A stretch of DNA of 64,000 bases from Prorocentrum cordatum (lineage: Eukaryota > Sar > Dinophyceae > Prorocentrales > Prorocentraceae): positions 203,501 to 267,500 of the forward strand of contig CAUYUJ010013991.1 of assembly GCA_963575745.1 (NCBI GenBank), read 5' to 3'. A program made the position numbers and the translations under genes. The stretch's first letter is position 1, and each line of letters begins with the position of its first letter. Of the stretch, positions 19,791-30,161 are shown one piece after another. Under the pieces are notes generated by a model. It saw only the letters and a list, made by a program, of their open reading frames with translations, was not told the origin of the DNA and searched no databases.

Positions 19791-20224
19791 CTGCGCAACT
19801 TGACCAGCGTCGCCGAGGCGACGCGCGTAGCCCGTGAAGGCTTTGTGCTCTGCCATCGCACTGGCCAGTACGGTGAAATAGAATCGCTGGCTTCGAACAC
19901 CGTTAGGCTGGAGCACGCTTGACCCAGGATGGCTAATGACGAGGATGCCGTGGAGAGGGAAGATGGGTCTCGCAGGAAGGCCCAAGAGGGCCCACGGGGT
20001 ATCCAGGAAGGCCGCCCTAAGAGGGCCCCAGAGGCCCCAAGAGAAAGTGGTACCGAATTTCTCCCGATCTGTGTTTTGGAGTGCTTAGGCGAAGAGGGGG
20101 GCGAGGGGGGCGAGTGGGACAAGAGAACTGGAATGCCACGTGCAGAAGTGCATGAAGCTTCGACAACTAGCGGGCGGCCAGCGTTTCGAGCGTTTCCCCG
20201 AGGGCCAGCGTTTCGACCCGAATC

Positions 20225-20300
20225 CAACCGCGACTCGAGCGGAGTCCAGCCGTGGCGACGAGGTGGCGGCGAGGCAACCGTCGACTTTGAACCGGCGCGG
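20225..20300. repeat. TCCAGCCGTGGCGACGAG dispersed motif region
   Basis: The exact 18-mer TCCAGCCGTGGCGACGAG occurs here (about 20244), at about 20505 and at about 8513. Diverged relatives (CGACTCGAGCCGAATCCAAC) lie near 15600 and here near 20220. Confidence 0.65.
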
Positions 20301-20990
20301 TAATCCAAGTAACGAACAACAGTGCCATTCGTGGCGTGGGGAAGGGTGCCATTGACACCTCCCCTTCCTCCTCCTCGTCCCCCTCCTCCCCCTCGGGCCC
20401 CCCGACTCTACGTCTTACCGGGGGGGAGGGGCGGCGGCGGGCGGCGCCGACGACAGCGAAGGTCAGTTTTTCGAGCCGAGCCGAGCCGCGACGATCCGAG
20501 CAGAGTCCAGCCGTGGCGACGAGGTGGCGACGAGGGAGCCCCCACCACCAAAAAGACCGAAACCAAACAGAAAGAACAGAATTCGGTCGATTCTGTCTTT
20601 TCCTGCTGGCCCCTTTCGTCCAGAAAGGCCAATGGCAAGTTTGGGGGGACGTCGGGTCAGCGGAAGGGGAGTTACAGCGTTTACAGCCGTTTCATGGCGA
20701 TGCTACCGTGTCCAGCTTACTGTGTTTGCACGGGACAGCGCTGCCCGAGAGTTCAGGAGTTCTCATCGGCGTCGTCGTCACCATCATCATCGGCATCATC
20801 ATCGTCCTAAGGGTCATCCGCAGATGATTCAGAGATCTCTGGGGGCCTAGGGTGGTGGCCCAAATGGTTGCCCCCGTGGTCCCTGGAATTGCTATCGTGA
20901 GACTGCTGAGGGAGTGGTGTATCATCACTATCATCAGGCCGAAAGCCTGGGCTTCGAAGGATGTTTCAGGGGCCGCTCTTCAGGGGTATT
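20300..20990. other. Non-coding stretch
   Basis: Holds a CTC-rich run (20360-20400), a second copy of the 18-mer at 20505, a CAGAATTC word and a short CATCATCGTC run (20770-20815). No gene is recognised. Confidence 0.45.
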
Positions 20991-20998
20991 TCAGGGGC

Positions 20999-20999
<1 letters not shown>

Positions 21000-21049
<50 letters not shown>

Positions 21050-21170
21050 CATCAGCACCACCACCATCATCACCATCATCATCCTCATCATAATCATCAT
21101 CATCATCATCCTCATCCTCCTCATCATCATCATCAACATCATCACCATCGCCATCATCATAATCATCGCG
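21000..21170. repeat. GTC then ATC trinucleotide array
   Basis: GTCGTC units (21000-21030) change into CATCAT units to 21170. The minus strand reads GATGAT. Confidence 0.9.
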
Positions 21171-21311
21171 CACGCACTGCAAGTCAGACCTTCGCCGCAA
21201 TCCAACGCACATACCTTCAAGCGAGAATTGCGTAGTCCTGCACTCTTGTGTTGCTAAGTTGTGAGGAAGTCTCGAGTGGAACAGCGACCCTGGCCCCCTG
21301 GGTGCATGACC

Positions 21312-21343
21312 TGCGGGGGGAGGGGGGGGGGGGGGGGGGTCAA
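21312..21343. repeat. Poly-G tract
   Basis: Two G-runs, one of about 18 bases, separated by a single A. A candidate for G-quadruplex formation and for sequencing length error. Confidence 0.85.
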
Positions 21344-21477
21344 GCGAACCTGCGTTTCTGCCCATAAGTGCCTCCTGGGAGGGCTCCAGCGGCGAGAATT
21401 CTGCGGCCCTGTCGCACGTATACGTGACCTGGGAGGGTTCCCCGGGGTCCCCAGGGAGGGCTCCAATGGTGAAATCC

Positions 21478-21665
21478 GTGATGATGATGCTGATGACAAT
21501 GATTACGACCGCGATGACGGCGATGACGAGTGCGATGATGCTGATGATGATGATGGTGATGATGATTATGATGATGATGATGCTGCTCATGATGATGATG
21601 CTGCTGCTGATGGTGATGGTGATGGTGATGATTATGATCATGATGATGATGATGGCGACGATCAG
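21478..21665. repeat. ATG/GATGAT trinucleotide array, opposite sense to 21000-21170
   Basis: GATGATGATG units with GCT, CGAC and TTATG interruptions. Together with the CATCAT array 300 bp to the left it makes an imperfect inverted repeat with a loop of about 310 bp. Confidence 0.9.
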
Positions 21666-21732
21666 TTGTGATGCGTTCTATGGCCGCTGCGACCCCCCGT
21701 GCAAACAGGCCTTCGCAAAATATGTTCAACGA

Positions 21733-22835
21733 CTAAAGCTGGCCCTCAACGAAATCAGGCAATTTGTGCTCTGCCCTCAGCCTCCTACATTCTGCTGCCT
21801 CGGCACGCGCCATCTCGCTCGCCCTCTTCCTGGCGCTCGGAAGGTCGAGTGAGAGTTCTTTCGTGCCGACCTGCACCTGCATGTGCCGCACCTTGCTGTG
21901 ATCGCTGTTCACCCACTTGCCGAAGGATATCTTTTCTGGATTGCCACTCTTAGTTTTCTCAGCCTTCATCACCTTCATCGCCTTCATCGTCTTCGTCACC
22001 TGCATCGCCTTCTTGGCCTTGAGCTCGCTCTTGAGCTTGCGATTCAGAGCCGCGAAAGACGCTGGGGCCACGCCGCGGAGGGTGAAGTGACGAGCTCCTT
22101 CGGCGATATGGCGTCGATCCCCCCGATCTGCTTCGCGAAGGCTGGGTCCGCACTCTTGGATGTGAAGCGTTTCCTTTTCTGGCCAGCGTCCTCGCGCTTG
22201 CCACTCGTGTCCTGGAAGGCCTCCTCCGAAATCTTCTGGAGCTCTGGGTTCGAAGAGGTCATCAACGCGTCCTTGGAACGCGTGTCCACAGGTGCCTCAA
22301 CGTCAAGAACTGGTACAGGTTTGCGAGGTGGGGTGCCCATGCATATGACGTCGTCGTCCGAGTCCGCAGCAGCCCCCTCAATGGCGGGAGCCCCCGTCTT
22401 CGACGAGATCGAACGTGGATGTTCCTCATCAGTAGATGCAACCATTCCCGAAATCATTGAGAACTCCTTGCGCCACTGGCGCGGGATGCCTCGGCCTTTG
22501 CTCTTCATATTGCCGAACTGGGAAATTATAGTCCGAAACCTGTAGACTCCTCTTTCGACTTCGTCGGAAACTATGTCGACGCCGTGTTCGGAGACAAACT
22601 TGAGCGCAGCTTTGTCGAACGATTGCTGGTTCAGACAAAGTCCGTTTGATTTCAGTAATGAAAGACTCAACGCTGACCTATACCTGTTGGCTGCCATCCA
22701 ACTCGCTGCTGCTTTCATGTTCGTAGACGGGCAAGGGATGAACTGGTTCTTGCTGCGGCTCGTAATCGGAAGCAAGCTGAGAACATCTTTGTATTCCTGT
22801 TCAGAGAGGTCAACTGACTGCCGTCGGCTGGGCAT
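21733..22835 (-). CDS. Hypothetical basic protein with Lys-Ala-Met-Lys repeats, frameshifted
   Basis: Two overlapping frames on the minus strand: 22835-22044 (Met at 22835, MPSRRQSVDLSEQEYKDVLS) and 22071-21733. The first part is a compact helical region with NMKAAASWMAANRYRSALSL and YRFRTIISQFGNMKSKGRGI, then an acidic linker (DSDDDVICMG) and a basic tail. The second part, reached by a one-base shift near 22060-22075, has KSELKAKKAMQVTKTMKAMK, then FGKWVNSDHSKVRHMQV and a helical, Arg/Glu-rich C-terminus ending VEGQL. KAMK-rich proteins are common and unassigned in dinoflagellates; DNA or RNA binding is a guess from the charge. The overlap may be an assembly indel, a small intron or a true frameshift. 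Confidence 0.5.
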
Positions 22836-22839
22836 TTGC

Positions 22840-23095
22840 AGTACCAGCTCGAAAGAAATATTAAAACCCAAATGGCTATGATACGGGTGACGGACAGCGA
22901 TGATCGAAATGGCGGACGTTGGTGACGATATCGAATGTGAGGTCCATGATCGCCCACGCACGAAAAGACACCATGGGCGCCAAGTCCTAAAACTTAGCGC
23001 CGCTACGATAAGATATGATTGGCTTTGATGTTTCTGGTGTCGTTTTCCTTGTTCTTAGCGCTATACACCTCAAAACGCGCACGCGTTGCCCTAAA
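22840..23095. other. Spacer without recognised signal
   Basis: Moderately AT-rich DNA between the KAMK protein gene and the LINE 2 fragment. No promoter or terminator is identified. Confidence 0.35.
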
Positions 23096-23956
23096 TTATG
23101 ACGCTGCTCGCATATACAAACGCACGCGCTTAGGTTCAGACGCGGTGGGTGGTCGGGGCTCGAGGCCACGTCGGACCGAGACGAACCGGGGGCAGTCCGC
23201 GAACATATGCCGGGTGGAACACCGGGGTACTGGGCACCAGGGGCAGCAGGTGCGAGCTTCGCCTGCCGGGTGCCACCGGCGGGTCGGAGTCCACGTGCCG
23301 CCGCGCCGCCACACACGAAACCACCAACGCTGATCGGGCCGCAGTGAGGAGGCCCACTGCACCCACGCGGGATTACTCTGAGCTTCCACGCAGACGTCGC
23401 TCAATCCTTCCTCGTCTTGGCGCCGTCTGGCGCCGGATCTCTCAGTGAGACACTTCGCGCGAGCGCAAACACGGAGGACGTGCTGCCCGAGGTCAGTGGC
23501 CCCGTCAAAGGCGCCCGGGACCGGAGAGAACTGGGCAGCCCGGGAAGCGGCCGCGGCCGCCCGAGGGCCCAAACCAGGGCCCGGGACAAGCCAGACACCG
23601 GTCGGGGGAGGGCCCTCAGAAAGACCCGCGGGGCGAAGACCCAGGGCGGCACTGTTGGCCCGGATCGCGAGAGCAAGCAGGGCCGAGTGCGGGAGCCCGG
23701 CCGCGGCCTTGAGGGTTCTCATAGCAGCCGCGTGCACAGGGTGGGCGCGGATGTCGGTGGCCCAGAATCTGCGATCGCACCGCCAACTGGCCTGCATCCG
23801 AACGATGGCGTCTTTAACCAAATGAGGCAGGCCCACAAACAGCGGCGGGGCCTGGATAAAAGGGGCGGCCCAGAGAAACTTGTTCAGAACCCAAAAGACG
23901 GCCTGTTCCCTGACCTCCCAACCCCCGGGGAAGACGGACCCGAGCGAGGGCGGCAA
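23096..23956 (-). pseudogene. C-terminal region of LINE 2 with CCHC finger
   Basis: A 286-codon frame that takes over from the RT frame. Helical connector sequence (WVLNKFLWAAPFIQAPPLFV, then HAAAMRTLKAAAGLPHSALL) leads to RPDQRWWFRVWRRGG and the CCHC finger with C-x2-C-x8-H-x4-C spacing. In LINEs this finger follows RT and is thought to help bind template RNA or target DNA. The ORF ends at 23096 and no RNase H domain follows. Confidence 0.65.
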
Positions 23957-24611
23957 CGATGGGGTCCCAGCCGCCGCGCGGCGCCGGGAGGCGAATCGAG
24001 TTGCGCGTCAACCCGGTGGCGGTCGCCGCGGTGACCCCGAGGTGCTCGACGGCCCCCGCCCCGGCCCACACCTGACGTTTCTGAACGTTCTCCTCAAGAC
24101 CCACAGCAGAATCGAATCTGCGAGTAGCATCAAGAGCCGAATCCAGCCTGGCCAACGAGGAAGCCTTCACCGACCGGTCGTCGGCGTACGCCCAGCTATG
24201 CGCCTGGGCACGAGCTATCAAAACGTGCCAGGGGGCGAGGACCAGGGACAGAACCCGGCAGGAAGGCGGATCCCCAGCCGGAGCGCCCCTGCCCGGGTGG
24301 ATCGGATCAGCCAGGCCGGAACCCTCGACCGAACAGAAACGAGGGGCCTTCCACGAAGCCACGAGCGAACGAACGACCGGCGCCGGAGTGCCTGTGTGCT
24401 CGAGCGCGCGCCTGCACACAGAGTGGGGGAGCCAAGAGGCCACGCTAGGGACGACCCCAATCTCGCCATACTGGCCCGCAGGGGGACCCGGAAGCGACTG
24501 GAGGAGGATGGAATGCCAAGTTCGCAGCAGGATCGAACCGACACAGATGGGGCGACTCCCCTCGTCAGCCCCGCGCTTGGGGATGCCGGCCACGCGGAAG
24601 GCGTAGACCAC
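23814..24611 (-). pseudogene. Reverse transcriptase domain fragment of LINE 2
   Basis: A 265-codon frame from the Met at 24611. It keeps the IPK and RPI region and the YADD catalytic pair but shows no LDxxKAFD motif A, probably through an internal deletion around residues 45-65. The correct frame switches to that of 23096-23956 after LARVRLPR (about 23930); the remaining codons of this ORF are out of frame. Confidence 0.65.
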
Positions 24612-24928
24612 CCTGTCGAAGTGTCTTCAGGTCCCTTCGAGCTCTCTGTGCTGAACTCTGTAATTGTTCTTTGGGGGGCCCGCAACCAGGAGTTCTGGGC
24701 GCTACCAGGGGGTCCCCGCGTGACCTTTCGAGAGCCCCAAAGCTCGTTGTTCGTTCGGGACATCAATGTTCAACTTGGTTTCAAAGGGTCCCGGGAACCG
24801 TCCTGGAGCCCTTCTGGGTGCCTTTTGGGGTACTCTCGGAGGCCTGGAATGCGGCCCAAGAGGCCCAACTTGTCAACATCCACAAACCATGTTTGCACTT
24901 TGGGGTTCTTACTTCTGTTCCAAGGAAC

Positions 24929-25215
24929 TGGGCCGTGCCTTCGGTCTGGCGGCTATGTGGCCGCGGTCGCCGACCCGTCGCCGCATCGTCGCCGCTGGTC
25001 ATCTGGGCCGTGTCTTCGGTATGGCGCCCATGTGGCCGCCGTCGCCGCCCCGTCGCCGCTTCGTCGCGCCCGTCGCCTGGGCCGCGTCTTCGGTCTGGCG
25101 GGCATGTGGCCGGCGTCGCCGCCCCGTCGCCACATCGTCGCCGCCAGTCGTCTGGGCCGTCTTCGGTCTGGCGGCTATGTGGCCGCCGTCGCCACTCCGT
25201 CGCCGGCCTTGTATT
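24929..25215. repeat. 75-bp tandem repeat, about four copies
   Basis: Units start at 24929, 25004, 25078 and 25153 with TGGGCCGTGTCTTCGGT followed by CATGTGGCCGCCGTCGCCGC. Periods are 75, 74 and 75 bp. The units are long open frames in several phases (Arg/Pro/Ser-rich), but nothing else suggests a protein. Confidence 0.9.
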
Positions 25216-25249
25216 GCTACCCCGCGATACGCCTTGTATTGCATTGTGC

Positions 25250-25690
25250 AACATCGATTTTTTTTATCAACGAGTCTTAAGATATCCCCCCAAGATTTGC
25301 CAGCCCCCTTTTTCGTATTCCATGTTGCATACGATGTTGCCACATCATCCATCCTTAAGGCTCGCACCATCCCAGCCAAGCCGGTATCGACCCCCCACCC
25401 CCTCATCCTCTGCAAAAAAACTATGCGCTCGCACCCGCTTATCAAATTCATCAGTTTTGAATAATCACTTGCAACAAAGTGGGGCAAAGTGCACACGCGC
25501 GCGTCGTCGCATGCCCATGCCGACATCTTCCAAACACCCCAGAAGTTTCGTAAGGATTTCAAAATCGAGTGCCTCGAAAATGTGCAAATTGCATGGTTCC
25601 GCAACAAGAATGTAAAAAAAAGAGCTGGCGCTCGCGCTCGTGCAAAGTCTTTAATCAACGATCGGTTTGTTCACCGTTTTTTCCCCAAAC
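25250..25690 (+). repeat. P-Q-R repeat family, Q segment copy
   Basis: Shares with 36390-36700 the ordered words TTTTTCGTATT, CTCGCACCATCCCA, CGCACCCGCTTATCAAA, CACGCGCGCGTCGTCGC, ATGCCGACATCTT, TTTCAAAATCGAGT and GCATGGTT. The direct orientation is the same. It is followed by a GC-alternating CGCTCGCGCTCG stretch. Origin unknown; it could be a piece of an LTR or of another repeat. Confidence 0.75.
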
Positions 25691-25794
25691 AGCTTGCTGA
25701 ACGGGGTGCTGTTGTGATAAAAACTAACTCCGGCCGAGGGAAGTCGGAGCAGAGACATCCTCACAACAATTTGATGGTCCGGGCCGTTTCGCTT

Positions 25795-26290
25795 GAGACA
25801 TCCTCACAACTTTCGTTTCTGAGTTGGCCGGGATTGGCTGTTTCGCCTGAGACATCCTCGAAAAGTTGCGCTCCGGGACGCCGCGCGAGAGGTGGTCCGG
25901 GCCGTTTCGCTTGAGACATCCTCGAAACTCTGAGCCCCGAGGTGCCATGCGAGAGGTGGTCCGGGCCGTTTCGCCTGAGACATCCCCGAAACTCTGAGCT
26001 CTGAGATGCCCTGCGCGAGGTGGTCTGGCCCGTTTCGCCTGAGACATCCTGGAAACTCTGACCTCGGAGATGCTGCGCGAGAGGTGGTCCGGCCCGTTTC
26101 GTCTGAGACATCCTCGAACTTCGGAGCTCTGAGATGCACTGCGCGAGGTGGTCCGGCCCGTCTCGCCTGAGACATCCTCGCAACTCTGAGCTCTGAGATG
26201 CCGTGCGCAAGGTGGTCCGGCCTGTTTCGCACAAGACATTCTCGCAACGCTGAGCTCCCAGATGCCGCGCAAGAGGTGGTCCAGCCTGGG
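25795..26290. repeat. 64-bp tandem repeat, seven to eight units
   Basis: The anchor GACATCC lies at 25797, 25851, 25915, 25979, 26043, 26107 and 26171, with a variant at 26235. After the first interval (54 bp) the period is exactly 64 bp. The unit contains GGTGGTCCGGCCCGTTTCGC, then CTGAGACATCCTCG and ACTCTGAGCTCTGAGATGCC. Confidence 0.95.
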
Positions 26291-27780
26291 GGGCCCAGAA
26301 GACCACATGTTACATATCCCCCCTGGGATCCTGGGAGCCCGCCTGAGACATCCTCGAACTTCTGAGCTCTGAGATGCCCTGCGCGAGGTGGTCCGGCCCG
26401 TCTCGCCTGAGACATCCTCGCAACTCTGAGCTCTGAGATGCCGTGCGCAAGGTGGTCGGGCCTGTTTCGCACAAGACATTCTCGCAACTCTGAGCTCCCA
26501 GATGCCGCGCAAGAGGTGGTCCAGCCTGGGGGCCCAGAAGACCACATGTTACATATCCTCCCTGGGACCCTGGGAGCCCCAGGAGGCCCCAGAAAGCTTC
26601 AGGAGGCCGCAGGACGCCCAGGACAGGCCCCAGGGGTCCGCACAAGATTCCCAGGAGGCTCCCAGGAGGCCCCCTGTCAGAACGTGTCAAGTTAATACAA
26701 ATCCGGTGTCGATTCGTTGATTTTTTTCTGTTCTTGTGCCCCCCCCCCCCCCCATTTTGGGGGGCCCCGACGGCCACAGGTTAGATATCCCCCCTGGGAG
26801 CCCCAAGAGGCTTCAGGAAGCCCCAGGTGGGGTCCAGGAGGCCACAGGAGGCCCAGGAGGAAGCCCCAGGAGGTCACCAGGAGGCCCCAGGAGGCCCACG
26901 CAAATCGGAGCTCTAAGACGCTGCGCTCGAGGTGGTCCGGCCCGTTTCGCCTGAGACTTCCTCGCAGCACGTTTCGCCCGAGACATCGTCGCAACTCTGG
27001 GGTCCGAGATGCTGCGCGTGAGGTGGTCCAGCCCGTTTCGCCTGAGACATCCTCGGAACTCTGGGCTCCGAGATGCCTTGCGCGAGGTGGTCCGGCCAAT
27101 CTCGCCTGAGACATCCTCGCAACTCTGAGCTCTGAGATGCCGTGCGCAAGGTGGTGTGGCCCGTTTCGCACAAGGCATTCTTGCAACTCTGAGCTCTCAG
27201 ATGCTGCGCAAGAGGTGGTCCAGCCTGGGGGCCCAGAAGACCACATGTTACATATCCCCCCTGGGATCCTGGGAGCCCCAGGAGGCCCCAGAAAGCTTCA
27301 GGAGGCCGCATGACGCCCAGGACAGGCCCCAGGGGTCCGCAGGAGATTCCCAGGAGGCTCCCAGGAGGCCCCAGGAGGCCCCCTATCAGAACGTGTCAAG
27401 TTAATACACATCCGGTGTCGATTCGTTGATTTTTCCTGCTCTTGTGCCCTCCCCCCCCCAAATTTTGGGGGCCCCGACGGCCACATGTTAGATATCCCCC
27501 CCTGGGAGCCCCAAGAGGCTTCAGGAAACCCCAGGTGGGGTCCAGGAGGCCACAAGAGGCCCAGGAGGAAACCCCAGGAGGTCCCCAGGAGGTACCAGGA
27601 GGCCCCAGGAGGCCCCCGCAAATCGGAGCTCTGAGACGCCGCGCTCGAGGTGGTCCGGCCCGTTTCGCCTGAGACTTCCTCGCAGCACGTTTCGCCCGAG
27701 ACATCGTCGCAACTCTGGGGTCCGAAATGCCGCGCGCGAGGTGGTCCAGCCCGTCAAGCTGGAGACATCCTCGCAACTGT
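26290..27780. repeat. About 700-bp duplicated block combining 64-bp units with AGGAGGCCCC-rich spacer
   Basis: The segment from CAACTCTGAGCTCTGAGATG at 26421 recurs at 27120 (699 bp later) with the same order: two 64-bp units, CCTGGGGGCCCAGAAGACCA, CATGTTACATATCC, then AGGAGGCCCCAGAAAGCTTC, GTGTCAAGTTAATACA, GATTCGTTGATTTTT, a poly-C run, TTTTGGGGGGCCCC, GTTAGATATCCCCCC and back to the 64-bp units. A third partial start lies at 26181, 240 bp before. This is a higher-order tandem arrangement. Confidence 0.9.
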
Positions 27781-27811
27781 GGGCTCCGAAATGCCGTTCG
27801 GGATGAAGAAG

Positions 27812-27852
27812 AGGTGGAGGAGGAGGAGGAGGAGGAGGAGGAGGAGGATACA
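27812..27852. repeat. (GGA)n microsatellite
   Basis: An almost pure GGA run of about 35 bp that ends the 64-bp/700-bp array. Confidence 0.9.
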
Positions 27853-27949
27853 TGTTTTAACATGCCATGCCAGCCCGCACTGGACGGGCACACAATCGAC
27901 CTTGGAAATCGCAGTGGGTCTAAAACCCTGTTTGGGGATACTGCACTCT

Positions 27950-29010
27950 GGCTATATTTTTCACAACATGCTACCAAGCTGGCCCCTCGCGCGCGCATGT
28001 CGACAAGATTCAAGCGCGCTTGCGCGCGTGCTATCGCATGTCCCCCGGAAAAAATGCGCAAACCGAAATCCTCCAAACACGCTGGGTTTCGTAAGGATTA
28101 CAGAACCGAGTGTCCCAACACACATACAAAAACACATGGGTTCGCAACCAACATGTCCAAAACAACGAGTGCGTTCGGGCTCCTGCGCGCTCTCAACAAA
28201 ACCGTCAAGTTTTCAACATTGTCTTCGGATTCTGCCAGAAGGGCCGCTTGCGCCGCATGTCGAACTCATCCGAAAGCGCCTGCGCGCGCTCGGGGGGGGG
28301 CACGATCCGTATCAAACAATGCCACGCGGGCCACTCGCGCGCGTCGGCCGCGCGCGCACGTCAAATTCCTTCCGAAACCTACCTCGCCGACGCGACGACA
28401 TCGCCATCGTTATCGGCGGGCGTAATCAACATCTGTGCCGTCGTTGACCTTGCCGTCGCCATCGCCGCCATCGTCGCCGTCATCGCTATTCTCACTACCA
28501 TGTGCACAGTGGTCAGCGTCGCCATGATACCGCGCCCGCCCAAGTTACCGACTCGTCCTGAAGTGCCCGCTGGGAAGTGCCGAGCGGTCAACGCCGCCTT
28601 GGCCGCGCGCGCCGGTCGCGCCGCGCTAAGCGGCCGCTTCGCGCGCAAGCGCGCGCGGGGTAGCGTGGCCGCAGAGACGCACCAGCCAACGCCAAGCACT
28701 CGCCGCAGTCGCCGCCGCATGAGCGTTGCAAACCTAGTTGCGGGTGGGCGGGTGGGGCGATTGCGCGAGCAGGAAGATTTGACAACCAACGGCGAACAAA
28801 CATGAATTGCGCAGCGTTGATTGCTCCACGTCGGTTCTCCTCTCTGAAAGAACCTATTCTATTGAAGAAATATTTGCCGAAAAGGGGCCGTGGAATGAGA
28901 AGTGGCAGCGTTGCAGCAATGCTGCGCTACGTGGTTCTCTGCGCTGCTACTGTCGCCGCTCCTATCCCATCCTCTACGCTATAAGCTGCTGGGGGGAACT
29001 TTGCCCCCCC
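27950..29010 (+). repeat. P-Q-R repeat family, left copies
   Basis: Contains R-like sequence at 27975-28035 (CCCTCGCGCGCGCATGTCGA), Q-like at 28070-28160 (TTTCGTAAGGATTACAGAAC), a further R part at 28560-28780 (AGTGCCGAGCGGTCAACGCC, GTTGCAAACCTAGTTGCGGG) and a P part at 28845-29010 (GTGGAATGAGAAGTGGCAGC, CTCCTATCCCATCCTCTACG). The P part directly precedes the 3' side of copia B; the matching P part lies at 36215-36370 on its 5' side. Confidence 0.7.
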
Positions 29011-29084
29011 TTCGCGCTGTGATTCGGGCCGATCCCCGCGTCGCTCGGAGGGCGGCCCTCGCCATCTGGAAGCCGGAGCTGTGG

Positions 29085-29335
29085 CGATCCACAACCACGC
29101 AGTGGCAAAGTGTTCAGTGCTCAGTAGCGTTGCGCCCGGCGCGGGGCTATTCGCAACTCGGCGCCGCGCGGGGCTCTGGCCTGGCGCGGCGCTTCCCGCT
29201 CCCGGGCTCGGTCGTGCACCCGGCGCGGGGCAGCCCGCGGCTAGGCGCCGCGCTGGGCTCTGGCCTGGCGCGGAGCTTCCTGCTTCCAGGCTCGGTCGCG
29301 CACCCGGCGCCCTGCGCGGGGCTGCCCGCGGACAG
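29085..29335. repeat. 84-bp tandem repeat, about 2.5 copies
   Basis: GGGCTCTGGCCTGGCGCGG at 29171 recurs at 29255. The rest of the unit (CGGGCTCGGTCGTGCACCCG then GGCAGCCCGCGG) repeats with few changes. It lies between the P repeat and the RNase H end of copia B. Confidence 0.85.
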
Positions 29336-29419
29336 GGGCTCAGCGTCGAGCTCGTGCTCGGCGCCGGGCATTGTGCCTCCCGGCCCATCTGCGGTCCGGT
29401 CAGAGCGAGCGCGGGCCAG

Positions 29420-30083
29420 ACTGCGCTCGCCCTTCCCGGAACTCCCCGTGGATGTCTTTCGCGTGCTCCTCCATCTCCTTCCTGGTAAATGGCTTGGTGA
29501 GAAGGTCGGCCCAATTCTCTTTTGTGCCGATCTTGCCCGGGTCGAGGCGTTTCATAGCGGGCCTCTCGCGCGCCCAGAAGTATCATGTCTGGATGTGCTT
29601 CTGCTTCCCTGCACCTCTCCTGGAAGCAAAACCTTGCGCAGCTGATGAGTCAGAGACCACCTGCTCGCGCGCCACAATCCACTCGTCTGAAATACCCTTG
29701 ATACCCAGCCCCGTGGAAACACCGGCGCTTATAGTGTAGCACTCATTCTCGCCAGACGAGAGACCGATCGCCTGCGGGATGTTGCGCATGTGCTGGACGA
29801 CGTGCTTGCCGACGTAAGCAGCTCGGCCGACTGTTCACCTCCGTGACACCATGTCTCCAGCGTTGTCGCTGTCCACCATGATCACCACCTTGACGGCGTC
29901 GTCGTTGGCAATGCCCTTGTCTCTGGCCACGTGATGCACCACTCGGGGTCGCCCTTTGAGGTATCTAGCTAACCTCTTCAAGCGTGCGGCGTCTACATGC
30001 CTCGGTGCCTGCATGTAAAGTGCAAGGTTATTTACTGCGTCTCCTATGTCTGCGCGATCCGGTGAAAGATTTGCTGCTCGCAT
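29420..30083 (-). pseudogene. RNase H region and 3' end of copia B
   Basis: The frame from 30083 reads LSPDRADIGDAVNNLALYMQ, then LKRLARYLKGRPRVVHHV and VVIMVDSDNAGDMVSRR (the H/D-S-D-x-A-G-D motif of copia RNase H). The second frame (29789-29583) reads IGLSSGENECYTISAG, REQVVSDSSAAQGFASRRGA and GKQKHIQT. A TGA replaces the next codon, and the same frame continues YFWARERPAMKRLDPGKIGT, then KENWADLLTKPFTRKEMEEH. The whole C-terminal signature of a copia polyprotein is thus present, with one frame change near 29800-29835 and one stop. Confidence 0.8.
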
Positions 30084-30161
30084 CGTTGCGCTCCTGTGCT
30101 GCTTTACAGCCGCTCCAGTGAGTAGTGGTGACGCCTCTCTCTGTTCTCGTTCTGCTTCCTC

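Larger units (their letters stand above)
23096..24640 (-). mobile_element. LINE 2: 5'-truncated RT fragment with C-terminal zinc finger
   Basis: The minus strand reads FDRVVYAFRVAGIPKRG, then SRPICVGSILLRTWHSI (RT region around motif 2), GTPAPVVRSLV, GAPAGDPPSCRVLSLVLAPW (motif B position) and SWAYADDRSVKA (motif C, YADD at 24188-24177). After a frame change near 23930 it continues through FIQAPPLFVGLPHLVKDAIV to a CCHC finger, CCPWCPVPRCSTRHMFADCP (about 23190). Motif A, expected between IGVVPSV and EHTGTPA, is missing, as if deleted. The copy lacks endonuclease and cannot be active. Confidence 0.75.

Noticed and set aside
20991-21641. 216-codon ORF with poly-Ile and poly-Asp
   Set aside because: It is made of the two trinucleotide arrays and nothing else recognisable.
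25795-26290. Regular 64-bp repeats as a CRISPR array
   Set aside because: Units are head to tail without unique spacers, the genome is eukaryotic and no cas gene is present.
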